6,105 bases of DNA from Chloroflexota bacterium (GTDB lineage: Bacteria; Chloroflexota; Dehalococcoidia; UBA3495), in NCBI GenBank assembly GCA_022571575.1, contig JACZXN010000118.1, positions 1 to 6,105 on the forward strand, written 5' to 3'. Under the pieces are notes generated by a model. The model did no database searches. It saw nothing but the letters and a program-made list of their open reading frames with translations, and was not told the DNA's origin. A program made the translations under genes and the position numbers. Below are positions 1 through 5,929 of this stretch, one piece after another. Position 1 is the stretch's first letter, and the number at the start of each line of letters is the position of its first letter.

Positions 1-342
1 TGGGCCATTGGGCCGGTTTGGAGCCGTATCGGTTGCCTGCTCACCCGGCTGGGTCAATTCGAAGGGAGGGCACAGGGCACAGGACAGGGTTGACGGGTAG
101 TAGTGCTCCCGGCAGAGGGGTGTCACACCGCATTTGGTGCAGTTGAGCGCCGCCTCCTTGGCCACCGCCACCCCGCAGGCCCGGCAGTAAGGGATGTAAT
201 CTCCGGTTAGTACCTGGGAATCGCCCTCAGGCTGCACGGGGCTGCCGCATCGGCCGCAGGCCGTGGCGCCGGGCGTAACTGCCGCTCCGCAGTTGCCACA
301 GAACTGGGATCCTGAGAATTCGTTGGGGTCTCTTTCCGCCAT
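1..342 (-). CDS. Zinc-ribbon protein with a second cross-brace-like Cys/His cluster, C-terminus cut by window edge
   Basis: Leftward frame with ATG at 342, open to the window edge (114 codons visible, no stop). An AGGA (349-352) lies 6 nt upstream of the ATG and supports this start. Residues 15-32 form a classic zinc ribbon, C15-x2-C18-x10-C29-x2-C32, with the Cys-Gly 'CGxCGA...PGA' style of small bacterial zinc-ribbon domains. Residues 53-91 hold a second, denser cluster: C53-x2-C56-x11-C68-x2-C71-x5-C77-x2-H80-x7-C88-x2-C91. That is eight potential ligands, enough for two zinc ions, and it resembles cross-brace or AN1-like fingers (C-x2-H followed by aromatic residues and Pro). The visible tail from about residue 95 is polar and Pro/Gly-rich, like a linker, so a further domain or membrane segment may follow outside the window. 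It is divergent from mnmA. The function is unknown. Zinc binding is inferred from ligand spacing only. Confidence 0.75.
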   Translation of the reverse strand, partial: MAERDPNEFSGSQFCGNCGAAVTPGATACGRCGSPVQPEGDSQVLTGDYIPYCRACGVAVAKEAALNCTKCGVTPLCREHYYPSTLSCALCPPFELTQPGEQATDTAPNRPNGP

Positions 343-505
343 CGGCCGTCCTACGTCGAGATAGTCACGAGGCTGCCGGCGTTACCCGACGCAGGGCCTC
401 GCTAATAGACTACTACGAATCCGGTACTTCGGATGCATTCACGCCTGCCTATCTCTGACCGGCTGCTGATTGGCTCTCTCAGTGGAATCGCGAGTTTGAG
501 AGTGG

Positions 506-533
506 TTGTACCGCCTGATTCGGGTGTGCTAAT
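506..533 (+). promoter_or_regulatory. Possible sigma-70-type promoter for the mnmA cluster
   Basis: TTGTAC (506-511) and GCTAAT (528-533) are separated by 16 nt, and a TG one base upstream of the second box (525-526) makes an extended -10. The -35 match is weak (TTG only). It would give a leader of roughly 30 nt before mnmA. A competing -10-like TTTAAT (551-556) lies closer to the gene but has no -35 at a suitable distance. The rest of the 343-567 gap between the divergent genes shows only short imperfect hairpins. Confidence 0.3.
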
Positions 534-561
534 CTGAGGTTCCAGGGAGCTTTAATAAAAG

Positions 562-579
562 CCGGAGATGCCGGAGATG
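562..579 (+). promoter_or_regulatory. Tandem 9-bp repeat giving two in-frame mnmA starts with Shine-Dalgarno-like GGAG
   Basis: CCGGAGATG occurs twice back to back (562-570 and 571-579), producing in-frame ATGs at 568 and 577. For the ATG at 577 the upstream GGAG (564-567) sits 9 nt away, a good ribosome-binding distance. For the ATG at 568 the same GGAG is directly adjacent, and the next purine run (GGGAG, 545-549) is 18 nt away, which is too far. Translation is therefore more likely to begin at 577, three residues inside the longest frame. Confidence 0.5.
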
Positions 580-1698
580 CCCGAAAAAGTAGTCGTCGCC
601 ATGAGCGGAGGGGTGGACTCCTCCGTTGCCGCCCTGCTGTTGCAACAGCAGGGCTACGACGTCGTGGGCGTCACCATGAAGCTCTACAACCTGGACGGCG
701 AGAACCTACCCGCCAACTACCAAGGGTGCTGCACGCTGGACGACGTGGAAGACGCCCGCGCCGTTTGCCGGCGGCTTGGCGTGCCCCACTACGTATTGAA
801 CACCCAGCGGGAATTCCAGTCCCAGGTGGTGGACTACTTCACCTCCGAGTACCAACTGGGCCGCACGCCCCATCCCTGCATCGCCTGCAACGACAAGATC
901 AAGTTCAGCCACCTGATGGAACGGGCCGCGGTCTTGGAAGCCGATTACGTCGCCACCGGACATTACGCCCGGATCGAGCGCCGTCCGGACGGCATCGTTT
1001 TGAAGAAGGCTGTTGACGCCTCCAAGGACCAGTCCTACGTGCTCTTTGGCATGGGGCAGGACCAGTTGGCCCACACCCTGATGCCCGTGGGCGCCTACCC
1101 CAAGAGTGAGATTCGGCAGATGGCCGAGGACGCCGGTCTGTTGAACGCCGCCAAGCCCGACAGCCAGGACATCTGTTTCATCCCGTCGGGGGACTACAGA
1201 TCGTTCCTCAAACAGCGGGTGACCACGGTCCCTGGAGACATCGTCGAACTTGACGGGACGGTCGTGGGCCGGCATGAGGGCATCGAGTATTTCACCATCG
1301 GGCAGCGGCGCGGCCTGGGAATCTCCGGGGGGGAGCCCCGGTTCGTGATCCGGCTGGAGCCCGGGTCCCGCCGGGTGGTTATCGGGCCGGAAGAAGCCCT
1401 CTTGCGGGACGAGATGCGGGTCTCCGGCGTTAACTATCCGCTGGGAAACCCGCCCCAGGGCCCGGTGGAAGTCAACGTCAAGATCCGTTACAAGTCGGAC
1501 GAGGCCGCGGCGGTGCTGCACCCCTGCGGCGATGGCGCGATTCTCCGGTTTGTCCGGCCTCAGCGGTCGGTAACGCCGGGCCAGGCTGCGGTATTCTATC
1601 AAGGCGATGTGCTGTTGGGCGGTGGGACCATCGAGCCAGGCCCTGTGCCTGGCATCAGTCCGGAAGTTCCAGAGAGCCAGCCCACAGCCGCCCGCTGA
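568..1698 (+). CDS. mnmA: tRNA-specific 2-thiouridylase MnmA
   Basis: MnmA (TrmU) activates U34 of the tRNAs for Lys, Glu and Gln with ATP and inserts sulfur to give 2-thiouridine, a cytoplasmic step in wobble modification. The 376-residue product matches the family length. Seen in the sequence: the N-type ATP-pyrophosphatase P-loop SGGVDSS at 13-19; the family's CC-x2-DDVEDAR segment at 54-64; the HPC-x2-CN motif with Cys104; the GHY and KDQSY motifs at 131-133 and 153-157; and SQDICF with Cys203. Cys104 and Cys203 correspond by motif to the catalytic nucleophile and the persulfide-carrying cysteine of the E. coli enzyme. The region after about residue 210 fits the central and C-terminal beta-barrel domains (GxHxG, FTIGQRRGLGI). 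The last 20 or so residues are a Pro-rich extension. The ATG at 577 is the better start by ribosome-site spacing. It is first in a three-gene rightward cluster. Confidence 0.96.
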   Translation: MPEMPEKVVVAMSGGVDSSVAALLLQQQGYDVVGVTMKLYNLDGENLPANYQGCCTLDDVEDARAVCRRLGVPHYVLNTQREFQSQVVDYFTSEYQLGRTPHPCIACNDKIKFSHLMERAAVLEADYVATGHYARIERRPDGIVLKKAVDASKDQSYVLFGMGQDQLAHTLMPVGAYPKSEIRQMAEDAGLLNAAKPDSQDICFIPSGDYRSFLKQRVTTVPGDIVELDGTVVGRHEGIEYFTIGQRRGLGISGGEPRFVIRLEPGSRRVVIGPEEALLRDEMRVSGVNYPLGNPPQGPVEVNVKIRYKSDEAAAVLHPCGDGAILRFVRPQRSVTPGQAAVFYQGDVLLGGGTIEPGPVPGISPEVPESQPTAAR

Positions 1699-1716
1699 TA
1701 TCCTGCGAGGAGGCCG

Positions 1717-2355
1717 ATGCCGGACCTATCCCTGGAATCGGGGGCTCACCAGCGCGGCATCCGGTTCGTCGCCGGCGTCGATGAGGCGGGACGGGGTCCC
1801 TTGGCCGGGCCGGTGGTCGCGGCGGCGGTGATATTCCCTCCGGACCTGACCGGCTCCGAGCCCTGGCTCCAGGCTCTGGACGATTCAAAGAAACTATCCC
1901 AGGCCCGGCGGGAACGCGCCGTCGATGTTGTCCACCAGCACGCGCTGGCCGTTGGCGTGGGAATGGTCGGCCCGGAGGACATCGACGCCATGGGCATCGG
2001 CCGGGCCGCCCTGATGGCCATGCTCCGGGCCGTGGGGCAGCTTCCCCTGACGCCGGGGCACCTGCTTCTGGACTTCATCCACGTCCGGGAGTGTCCCTAT
2101 ACCTACGACACCATCGTCAGGGGGGACAGCCGCAGTTATTCCATCGCCGCCGCCTCCAACGTGGCCAAGGTCACCCGCGACCGGCTGATGGTGGAGGCCG
2201 AGGAAGCCTATCCCGGCTACGCCTTCGCCAGGCACAAGGGTTATCCCACCAAGGCCCACGTTGAACGGCTGCGTGAGCTTGGCCCCTGCCCCATCCACCG
2301 GCGGTCCTTTGCCCCGGTGGCCCAGGCCGGTATGAAATTCTCCGGCGGCCTTTGA
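1717..2355 (+). CDS. rnhB: Ribonuclease HII
   Basis: RNase HII cleaves the RNA strand of RNA-DNA hybrids and starts removal of single ribonucleotides misincorporated in DNA. The 212-residue length is normal. Motifs: GVDEAGRGPLAGPVVAAA (20-37) with acidic residues D22 and E23; DDSKKLS (55-61); LLLD with D119; GDSRSYSIAAAS with D137; AKVTRD (150-155); and the C-terminal HKGYPTKAH and GPCPIHRRSF segments. D22/E23/D119/D137 are assigned as the metal-binding tetrad by motif alignment. The residue after D119 is Phe, where many homologues have Gly. A strong AGGAGG (1708-1713) precedes the ATG, though only 3 nt away. The gene starts 18 bp after mnmA stops and overlaps the next gene by 4 bp, so the three are probably co-transcribed. 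Confidence 0.96.
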   Translation: MPDLSLESGAHQRGIRFVAGVDEAGRGPLAGPVVAAAVIFPPDLTGSEPWLQALDDSKKLSQARRERAVDVVHQHALAVGVGMVGPEDIDAMGIGRAALMAMLRAVGQLPLTPGHLLLDFIHVRECPYTYDTIVRGDSRSYSIAAASNVAKVTRDRLMVEAEEAYPGYAFARHKGYPTKAHVERLRELGPCPIHRRSFAPVAQAGMKFSGGL

Positions 2356-2726
2356 GCTTGTCCACGCCCAGGGGCCGTTTGGGCTTGTGGGGAGAGGGGC
2401 ATGCCCGGCGGTATCTGGAAAGCAGGGGCTACACGGTGTCGGCCACCAACTACCGCTGCCGTTGGGGCGAGGTGGATATCGTGGCCCGGCAGGGACCGGA
2501 CCTGGTGTTCGTGGAGGTCCGTACCCGCCGGGGCGCCGCCTTCGGCACGCCCGAAGAATCGGTGACCGCCGCCAAGTCCCGGCGCCTGATCGCCACGGCG
2601 CAAGACTACCTTCAGAGACATGGCCTGGAGCAGTCTCAGTGGCGCATAGATCTGGTCAGCATCCACCTGGATGTGTCCGGCAAACTGCTGGAGATCAATC
2701 ACCTGGAGAATGCGGTGGAGACGTGA
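2352..2726 (+). CDS. YraN/UPF0102 family endonuclease-fold protein
   Basis: A small protein (124 residues) of the UPF0102 family, which has a Holliday-junction-resolvase-like PD-(D/E)xK nuclease fold. The substrate is not established for most members. Visible family features: R-x-LG-x2-GE (9-15), with the helix carrying E15; the YL-x2-RGY segment (21-27); N-Y-R-x3-GEVDIVA with E40 and D42; and LVFVEVRTR with E55 and R57. R57 replaces the Lys of the classical E-x-K triad, a change that keeps the positive charge. The start is TTG at 2352, overlapping the rnhB stop as TTGA. Another TTG two codons later (2358) is equally possible, and no convincing Shine-Dalgarno is present, so translation is probably coupled to rnhB. 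An rnhB-yraN pairing is common in bacteria and supports the call. Confidence 0.9.
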   Translation: MSLSTPRGRLGLWGEGHARRYLESRGYTVSATNYRCRWGEVDIVARQGPDLVFVEVRTRRGAAFGTPEESVTAAKSRRLIATAQDYLQRHGLEQSQWRIDLVSIHLDVSGKLLEINHLENAVET

Positions 2727-2801
2727 GAGGAGTTCGGACTCAGGCGGGCTGCGGTCCGCGCCGGAGCCGCGAACTGTCCCGATTGAAAGAAATACGGGGG
2801 T

Positions 2802-2839
2802 AAAAGAAAGACGGTGGCGCCGACCCAAACGCCACCGTC
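2802..2839 (-). terminator. Intrinsic terminator for the leftward receptor/unknown gene pair
   Basis: A perfect 10-bp stem pairs GACGGTGGCG (2810-2819) with CGCCACCGTC (2830-2839) around a 10-nt loop. Read leftward, the stem is followed at once by TTTCTTTTA (2801-2809), the U-tract expected of a rho-independent terminator. Read rightward it is followed by CAACACA, so it is weak or inactive for the mnmA cluster unless the preceding A-rich stretch is enough. It lies 45 bp past the stop of the leftward 213-residue gene. No other terminator is evident for the rightward cluster in the 2727-2883 convergent gap. Confidence 0.8.
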
Positions 2840-2883
2840 CAACACAGAAGGATGCCCTTGGTTACGCATCGGCGCAACCGGAC

Positions 2884-3525
2884 TCAAGAAAGGCGGACAG
2901 CCTCTCCAATGAGCTTGCCGGCCCGGCGTTGCAGATCGAAGGCGGTTCCCGCCAGGCATTGATACGATGCGGCCAGTCCGGTCTCGGGAAGCTCTATGAC
3001 CCTTTTCGAGCAATATTCCAGCTGTTTCATGATTTGGGTCAGGATTTCAGCGGCGGTGGACGAGGGATCGCCACTGGTATCCGGTCCAATGATTCCAGCC
3101 AGGCGCTCACTGACCTCCTTGAACGTCGCCAATGCCGCCCGGCAATCTTCGAGAAACAGGTCGAAGATCTCGGACCGCGTAGCGCCGGTTTTGGATCCCA
3201 GCAACTGGGTCTGAAGTTCCGTGCTTTCAATCGCCTCGGTGATCCCTCGCAGACGGGCCTGGTGGCGCTGGAGCGGTGAGCATCCTGCGGTCCCGTCTAC
3301 TTCGGGCGGGACCGACGAATACCTGGCAATCTCGGCAACCATCTCGTAGATATCGGCCGACGTTCGGGTTATCTCAAGAGCCAGGGGCATTATCTCGGAG
3401 GCCGGGAAGAGATCTTCCCGGCGCCCCTCGATATTTGCGCCGGCGCCGCTGGAGAGAGCGGACGAGGGGGTAAACCCCCGCGGCGCTTGGTGTTCATGTT
3501 GGTGACCGTCGCCGTTCGATTCCAT
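2884..3525 (-). CDS. Uncharacterised helical protein encoded downstream of the globin-type receptor
   Basis: I do not recognise this 213-residue protein. The ATG at 3525 is chosen because GGAGG (3533-3537 on the minus strand) sits 7 nt upstream. The frame is open 19 codons further, to a GTG at 3582 that overlaps the receptor stop by 4 bp, but that start has no comparable ribosome site. The first 40 or so residues are polar and low-complexity (His/Gln/Glu, then Ser/Ala/Gly) and look disordered. From about residue 45 to the end the composition suggests an all-alpha protein: several amphipathic helices broken by Gly/Pro/Ser turns (near 70-80 and 150-160), with no membrane segment or signal peptide. 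Three cysteines are spread through it. No CheW, CheZ, CheC/CheX, receiver or GGDEF motif could be seen. Shared direction, a 53-bp gap after the receptor and a terminator just downstream suggest co-expression, so an accessory role in receptor signalling is an inference only. Confidence 0.8.
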   Translation of the reverse strand: MESNGDGHQHEHQAPRGFTPSSALSSGAGANIEGRREDLFPASEIMPLALEITRTSADIYEMVAEIARYSSVPPEVDGTAGCSPLQRHQARLRGITEAIESTELQTQLLGSKTGATRSEIFDLFLEDCRAALATFKEVSERLAGIIGPDTSGDPSSTAAEILTQIMKQLEYCSKRVIELPETGLAASYQCLAGTAFDLQRRAGKLIGEAVRLS

Positions 3526-3532
3526 CTGGAAA

Positions 3533-3537
3533 CCTCC
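3533..3537 (-). promoter_or_regulatory. Ribosome binding site fixing the start of the 213-residue protein
   Basis: GGAGG on the minus strand, 7 nt before the ATG at 3525. It favours this start over the upstream GTG at 3582. Confidence 0.65.
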
Positions 3538-3578
3538 ACTGGGATAAGGTGCGCCCAGCCGAAAATTTCTTTGGTTGG

Positions 3579-5225
3579 TCACGCGGCCACCTGGACCTTG
3601 GATTCGGTCCCGTTGGAGGTGAATGACGAGACGGCGTCTTGCAGTTCTTGGACCATGGAGTCCAGCGACACCGACGCCGTGACCACCTGCTCGACCTGGG
3701 CGGCCATCTCCTCCGATGAAGCGGACATCTCCTGGATGGAGCTGCTGCTTTGTTCGATCACCGCGGTGATGGCGTTGATGGCATCGGTGACCTCGGCGCT
3801 GTTGGCCGCCATCTGCTCCGTTGCCGCCGAGTTCTGTTCCACCACGGTGCTCACGCCTTCGATGGTCTTGACCATCTCGTCGCTGGAGGCGCTCACTTGT
3901 TCCGACGCCGCGGAGATCTGGGTGATCTGGTCGGCGACGCTCCCAACGGAATCCAGGATCGCCGTGAGGGCCTCCCCGGCCTCTTCGGCAAGCTTGGTGC
4001 CCTCTTCCACTTCCTTGGAGCCTTGTTCCGTGGCCTTGACGGATTCATCGACGCCCTTCTGCACGGCGTCAATCAGAACGCCGATCTCCTTGGTGGCGTT
4101 GGTGACCCGCTCGGCCAGTTTCCTTACTTCGTCGGCCACAACCGCGAATCCGCGGCCTTGCTCACCGGCCCTGGCCGCCTCAATGGCGGCGTTCAGCGCC
4201 AGCAGGTTGGTCTGGGCTGCTATGTCGTCAATGACCGTGACGATCTTTCCGATCTCGGCCGACTGTTCGCCCAGGCCCGAGATAGTTGTCGAGGCGGCAT
4301 CCACCGCCGTTTTGATCCGGCCCATTCCTTCGATGGTTTTCGCGACCATCTGTTGCCCGGACACAGCGGCTTCCCGGGCTTGCTCCGACCCCACCGCCGC
4401 CTCTTGGGCGCTCGTGGAGACTTGGGAAGAGGCGCCCGAAACCTGGGTCACGATGTTCTGGGCCTGTTCCACCGCCCCAGCCTGCTCCTGGCTGCCCTGG
4501 GCGACCTGCTCGATGGCACGGCTGAGCTGGCTCACTCCGGAGGTGACCTCCTGGGAGCGTTTCAGCTGTTCATCAGCCCCCTGCGCCACCTCTTGACTGG
4601 TGGTCGCGATGCCCTGGACCGCCTTGCCCGTCTCGTCCGCGGTGGTGGCCAGTTGTTTGGCGGCATCCGCCAGGTTATTGGCGGTCCCGCCGATCTGGGT
4701 CGCCACCCGGTCCATCATCTCCTGTAGTTGATCGGTCAGCCGGCCAACGTAGGTGTCCAAGACGAGGGCCTGGTCGAAGTTGAGCAGCTTGTTGATGGCG
4801 GCAACCGCCTTTTCGCCGGTTTCCGGGTCATCTTCGAAATGGCTGCGTACCTTCGGATATAACATGGCGTAATAAAACTGATAGGACGCGATGTACCATT
4901 GCGGCTGAATGTTGATCCTCGCGTGAAGGGCGCCGATGATCACCCGTGAGGCCACGTAGCCGCTGTTCGGATAGCCGTTGAATAATGCCATGGCGTAGCC
5001 GGCCTGAGCTACTTCCAGCACTTGTTGGCTTGAGTTGTTGGCCCGGATCGTGGCGGTAAAGTCGGGGTTCATGAACTGGTAGTCGTAGAACTCCTTCGCA
5101 AACTCGGGGATAGCTTGCTGTGCCCACGACCGCATGGACTGAAGTAGCTGAGCATCGGACTCGGTGAATTGGAGGAATTCGAGCCGTTTCCGTATCTCGC
5201 CGTCGGTAATCTGATCGTTTGCCAT
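3579..5225 (-). CDS. Soluble globin-coupled methyl-accepting chemotaxis protein (HemAT-like)
   Basis: A 548-residue cytoplasmic chemoreceptor with no membrane segment. Residues 10-160 look like a protoglobin sensor domain: an FTESDAQLL opening helix, then EFYDY, and [16 protein letters not shown] (100-115). In this last segment H101 aligns with the proximal haem His of the H-x-R-I-x-x-x-P-x-W-Y globin-coupled sensor motif. Haem binding and O2 sensing are inferred from that family. Residues 165-548 are a long coiled-coil signalling domain rich in Gln/Glu/Ala/Ser heptads. Its conserved tip ([20 protein letters not shown] through [17 protein letters not shown], 333-373) binds CheW and CheA. Gln/Glu pairs on the arms could be methylation sites. 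It ends in Val-Gln-Val-Ala-Ala, with no NWETF-type tether. The ATG at 5225 is chosen for its GAGGTGA 8 nt upstream and because the globin domain starts right after it. The frame extends 49 codons further, to a GTG at 5372, but that extension is Arg/Pro-rich and unlike the family. It is first of two leftward genes. Confidence 0.92.
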   Translation of the reverse strand: MANDQITDGEIRKRLEFLQFTESDAQLLQSMRSWAQQAIPEFAKEFYDYQFMNPDFTATIRANNSSQQVLEVAQAGYAMALFNGYPNSGYVASRVIIGALHARINIQPQWYIASYQFYYAMLYPKVRSHFEDDPETGEKAVAAINKLLNFDQALVLDTYVGRLTDQLQEMMDRVATQIGGTANNLADAAKQLATTADETGKAVQGIATTSQEVAQGADEQLKRSQEVTSGVSQLSRAIEQVAQGSQEQAGAVEQAQNIVTQVSGASSQVSTSAQEAAVGSEQAREAAVSGQQMVAKTIEGMGRIKTAVDAASTTISGLGEQSAEIGKIVTVIDDIAAQTNLLALNAAIEAARAGEQGRGFAVVADEVRKLAERVTNATKEIGVLIDAVQKGVDESVKATEQGSKEVEEGTKLAEEAGEALTAILDSVGSVADQITQISAASEQVSASSDEMVKTIEGVSTVVEQNSAATEQMAANSAEVTDAINAITAVIEQSSSSIQEMSASSEEMAAQVEQVVTASVSLDSMVQELQDAVSSFTSNGTESKVQVAA

Positions 5226-5233
5226 TGTGGGTT

Positions 5234-5240
5234 TCACCTC
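5234..5240 (-). promoter_or_regulatory. Ribosome binding site fixing the start of the globin-type receptor
   Basis: GAGGTGA on the minus strand, 8 nt before the ATG at 5225. Just upstream is an AT-rich run (about 5241-5267), which stands out from the GC-rich surroundings and would suit a promoter or leader. I could not fit a convincing -35/-10 pair there. Confidence 0.65.
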
Positions 5241-5316
5241 GTTAATAGTAAAAAATAGTCCAAATTCGGGGCTGGTTGCGTCTGGAATCACGGGGTCCAG
5301 CCCGAGGCTGCCGATA

Positions 5317-5634
5317 ATGTTGGTTCGCCGTCGCCGGGCCGATCGGTTTGGAGTTCTGCCCACCGGTATCACCGGTGTTGGCAGTCCTTGTTCAATTGAC
5401 AGTGATTGTGATCATGGTCTCTGTGCGACAGTTAACGGTGCCAATGTATGTACGGAAGCGTGTGTTCGCGATTCAGATTGCTTGATCGGTTTCACCTGTT
5501 CATTGCAGGGTGATGCAGTCGCCACCAATCTCTTATTACCAGATCCTGCGTCGATGACGGTCTGTTCCAGCGATAGCGATTGCGAGGCGGGGCTCCAATG
5601 CCTGACTACGTCGAGCCAATGTGCTTTCACATGA
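5317..5634 (+). CDS. Cysteine-rich DSDC-repeat protein, first part, ending at an in-frame TGA
   Basis: The frame encodes a secreted-type Cys-rich protein. One 8-cysteine module runs from the Cys codon at 5389 to the one at 5563 (59 residues; spacing C-x5-C-x4-C-x8-C-x3-C-x5-C-x5-C-x21-C) and carries DSDC twice. It is followed by a half module with another DSDC and Gly-Leu-Gln-Cys. TGA at 5632-5634 then stops it, but the same frame resumes with a second module at 5701. The start is uncertain: ATG at 5317 has GAGG (5304-5307) 9 nt upstream, while the frame is open back to GTG 5227. Neither N-terminus has a signal peptide; both are Arg-rich or read the antisense of the receptor leader. The true 5' end is probably missing, with recognisable coding beginning near 5365. 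Third codon positions are much less GC-biased than in the genes to the left. No enzyme function is suggested. Such modules are usually disulfide-bonded and extracellular. Confidence 0.6.
   Translation: MLVRRRRADRFGVLPTGITGVGSPCSIDSDCDHGLCATVNGANVCTEACVRDSDCLIGFTCSLQGDAVATNLLLPDPASMTVCSSDSDCEAGLQCLTTSSQCAFT
5361..5377. repeat. Perfect inverted repeat at the composition break
   Basis: CACCGGT (5361-5367), a 3-base spacer ATC, then ACCGGTG (5371-5377). The arms are perfectly complementary and the match does not extend outward. It lies where similarity between the two Cys-rich modules fades out on the left and where codon use changes. It could be a protein-binding site, a recombination scar or coincidence. 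Confidence 0.5.
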
Positions 5635-5649
5635 ACCAGTACTGCAGGA

Positions 5650-5919
5650 ATGTGCATTGCGGACGTTGTTGGTCACGGATCTGCGATCGCAGGTGCTGCC
5701 TGCAGCACGAATGCAGATTGCCGTAGCAACTTCTGTGATGCCAGCTCGAACGTTTGCATCGATATCTGCGGTAGCAGCGACGATTGCTCAGACGGGCTCA
5801 GTTGCAAAATGATCGACGTGGTGGAGACGCGCACCAATACTCTCGGTTTCAGGGAAGCAACAGCAGCCAGGGTATGTGTACTATCCGAGAGTACTTCAAC
5901 AGTACTGAAGCGGAAATGA
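5650..5919 (+). CDS. Cysteine-rich DSDC-repeat protein, second part (probably the continuation of one interrupted gene)
   Basis: This is in exactly the same frame as the preceding Cys-rich piece, 15 nt past its TGA. It contains a second 59-residue module from the Cys codon at 5701 to the one at 5875. The spacing is C-x5-C-x4-C-x6-C-x3-C-x5-C-x5-C-x23-C, matching the first module cysteine for cysteine with only a 2-residue shift in the middle. It ends 14 residues later in a Lys/Arg tail at TGA 5917-5919. The ATG at 5650 has only an adjacent AGGA and no signal peptide, so independent translation is doubtful. The simplest reading is one tandem-repeat gene broken by a nonsense codon, by mutation or by sequence error. 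The partner gene converging from the right stops 10 bp away. Confidence 0.55.
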   Translation: MCIADVVGHGSAIAGAACSTNADCRSNFCDASSNVCIDICGSSDDCSDGLSCKMIDVVETRTNTLGFREATAARVCVLSESTSTVLKRK

Positions 5920-5929
5920 TTTTGAACGA

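Noticed and set aside
419..434. Short hairpin ATCCG/CGGAT in the divergent intergenic region
   Set aside because: A five-base stem with an imperfect extension is common by chance, and nothing ties it to either gene's start.
706..1602. Long leftward open frame opposite mnmA
   Set aside because: It lies wholly antisense to a clearly recognisable mnmA. The Pro/Gly/Val/His-rich product has no family features, as expected for a shadow frame in GC-rich DNA.
2671..3279. Rightward open frame from the end of the YraN gene across the convergent gap
   Set aside because: It crosses the terminator hairpin and runs antisense to the 213-residue gene, with no family features. The leftward frame has a strong GGAGG and matching terminator.
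3487..4727. Two long rightward open frames (3487-4596 and 3750-4727) opposite the chemoreceptor
   Set aside because: The products are low-complexity echoes of the receptor's repetitive Gln/Ala/Ser codons read backwards. The receptor frame has full family motifs and a good ribosome site.
5226..5372. N-terminal extension of the chemoreceptor to GTG 5372
   Set aside because: The 49 added residues are Arg/Pro-rich, unlike globin-coupled receptors, and lack a ribosome site, whereas ATG 5225 has GAGGTGA at 8 nt.
5632..5634. TGA decoded as an amino acid (altered genetic code or selenocysteine)
   Set aside because: mnmA, rnhB, the YraN gene, the receptor and the downstream gene all end sensibly at TGA, as does the second Cys-rich piece. 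No selenocysteine-type hairpin is evident just after the codon. A nonsense change or error is simpler.
5412..5657. Leftward open frame opposite the Cys-rich gene
   Set aside because: The Cys-rich plus-strand frame shows internal repeats that prove it is, or was, coding. The antisense product has no features.
5890..5906. Hairpin AGTACT-tcaac-AGTACT as a terminator between the convergent right-hand genes
   Set aside because: The stem is only 6 bp and self-complementary, lies inside the end of the coding frame, and has no T-tract on either side.
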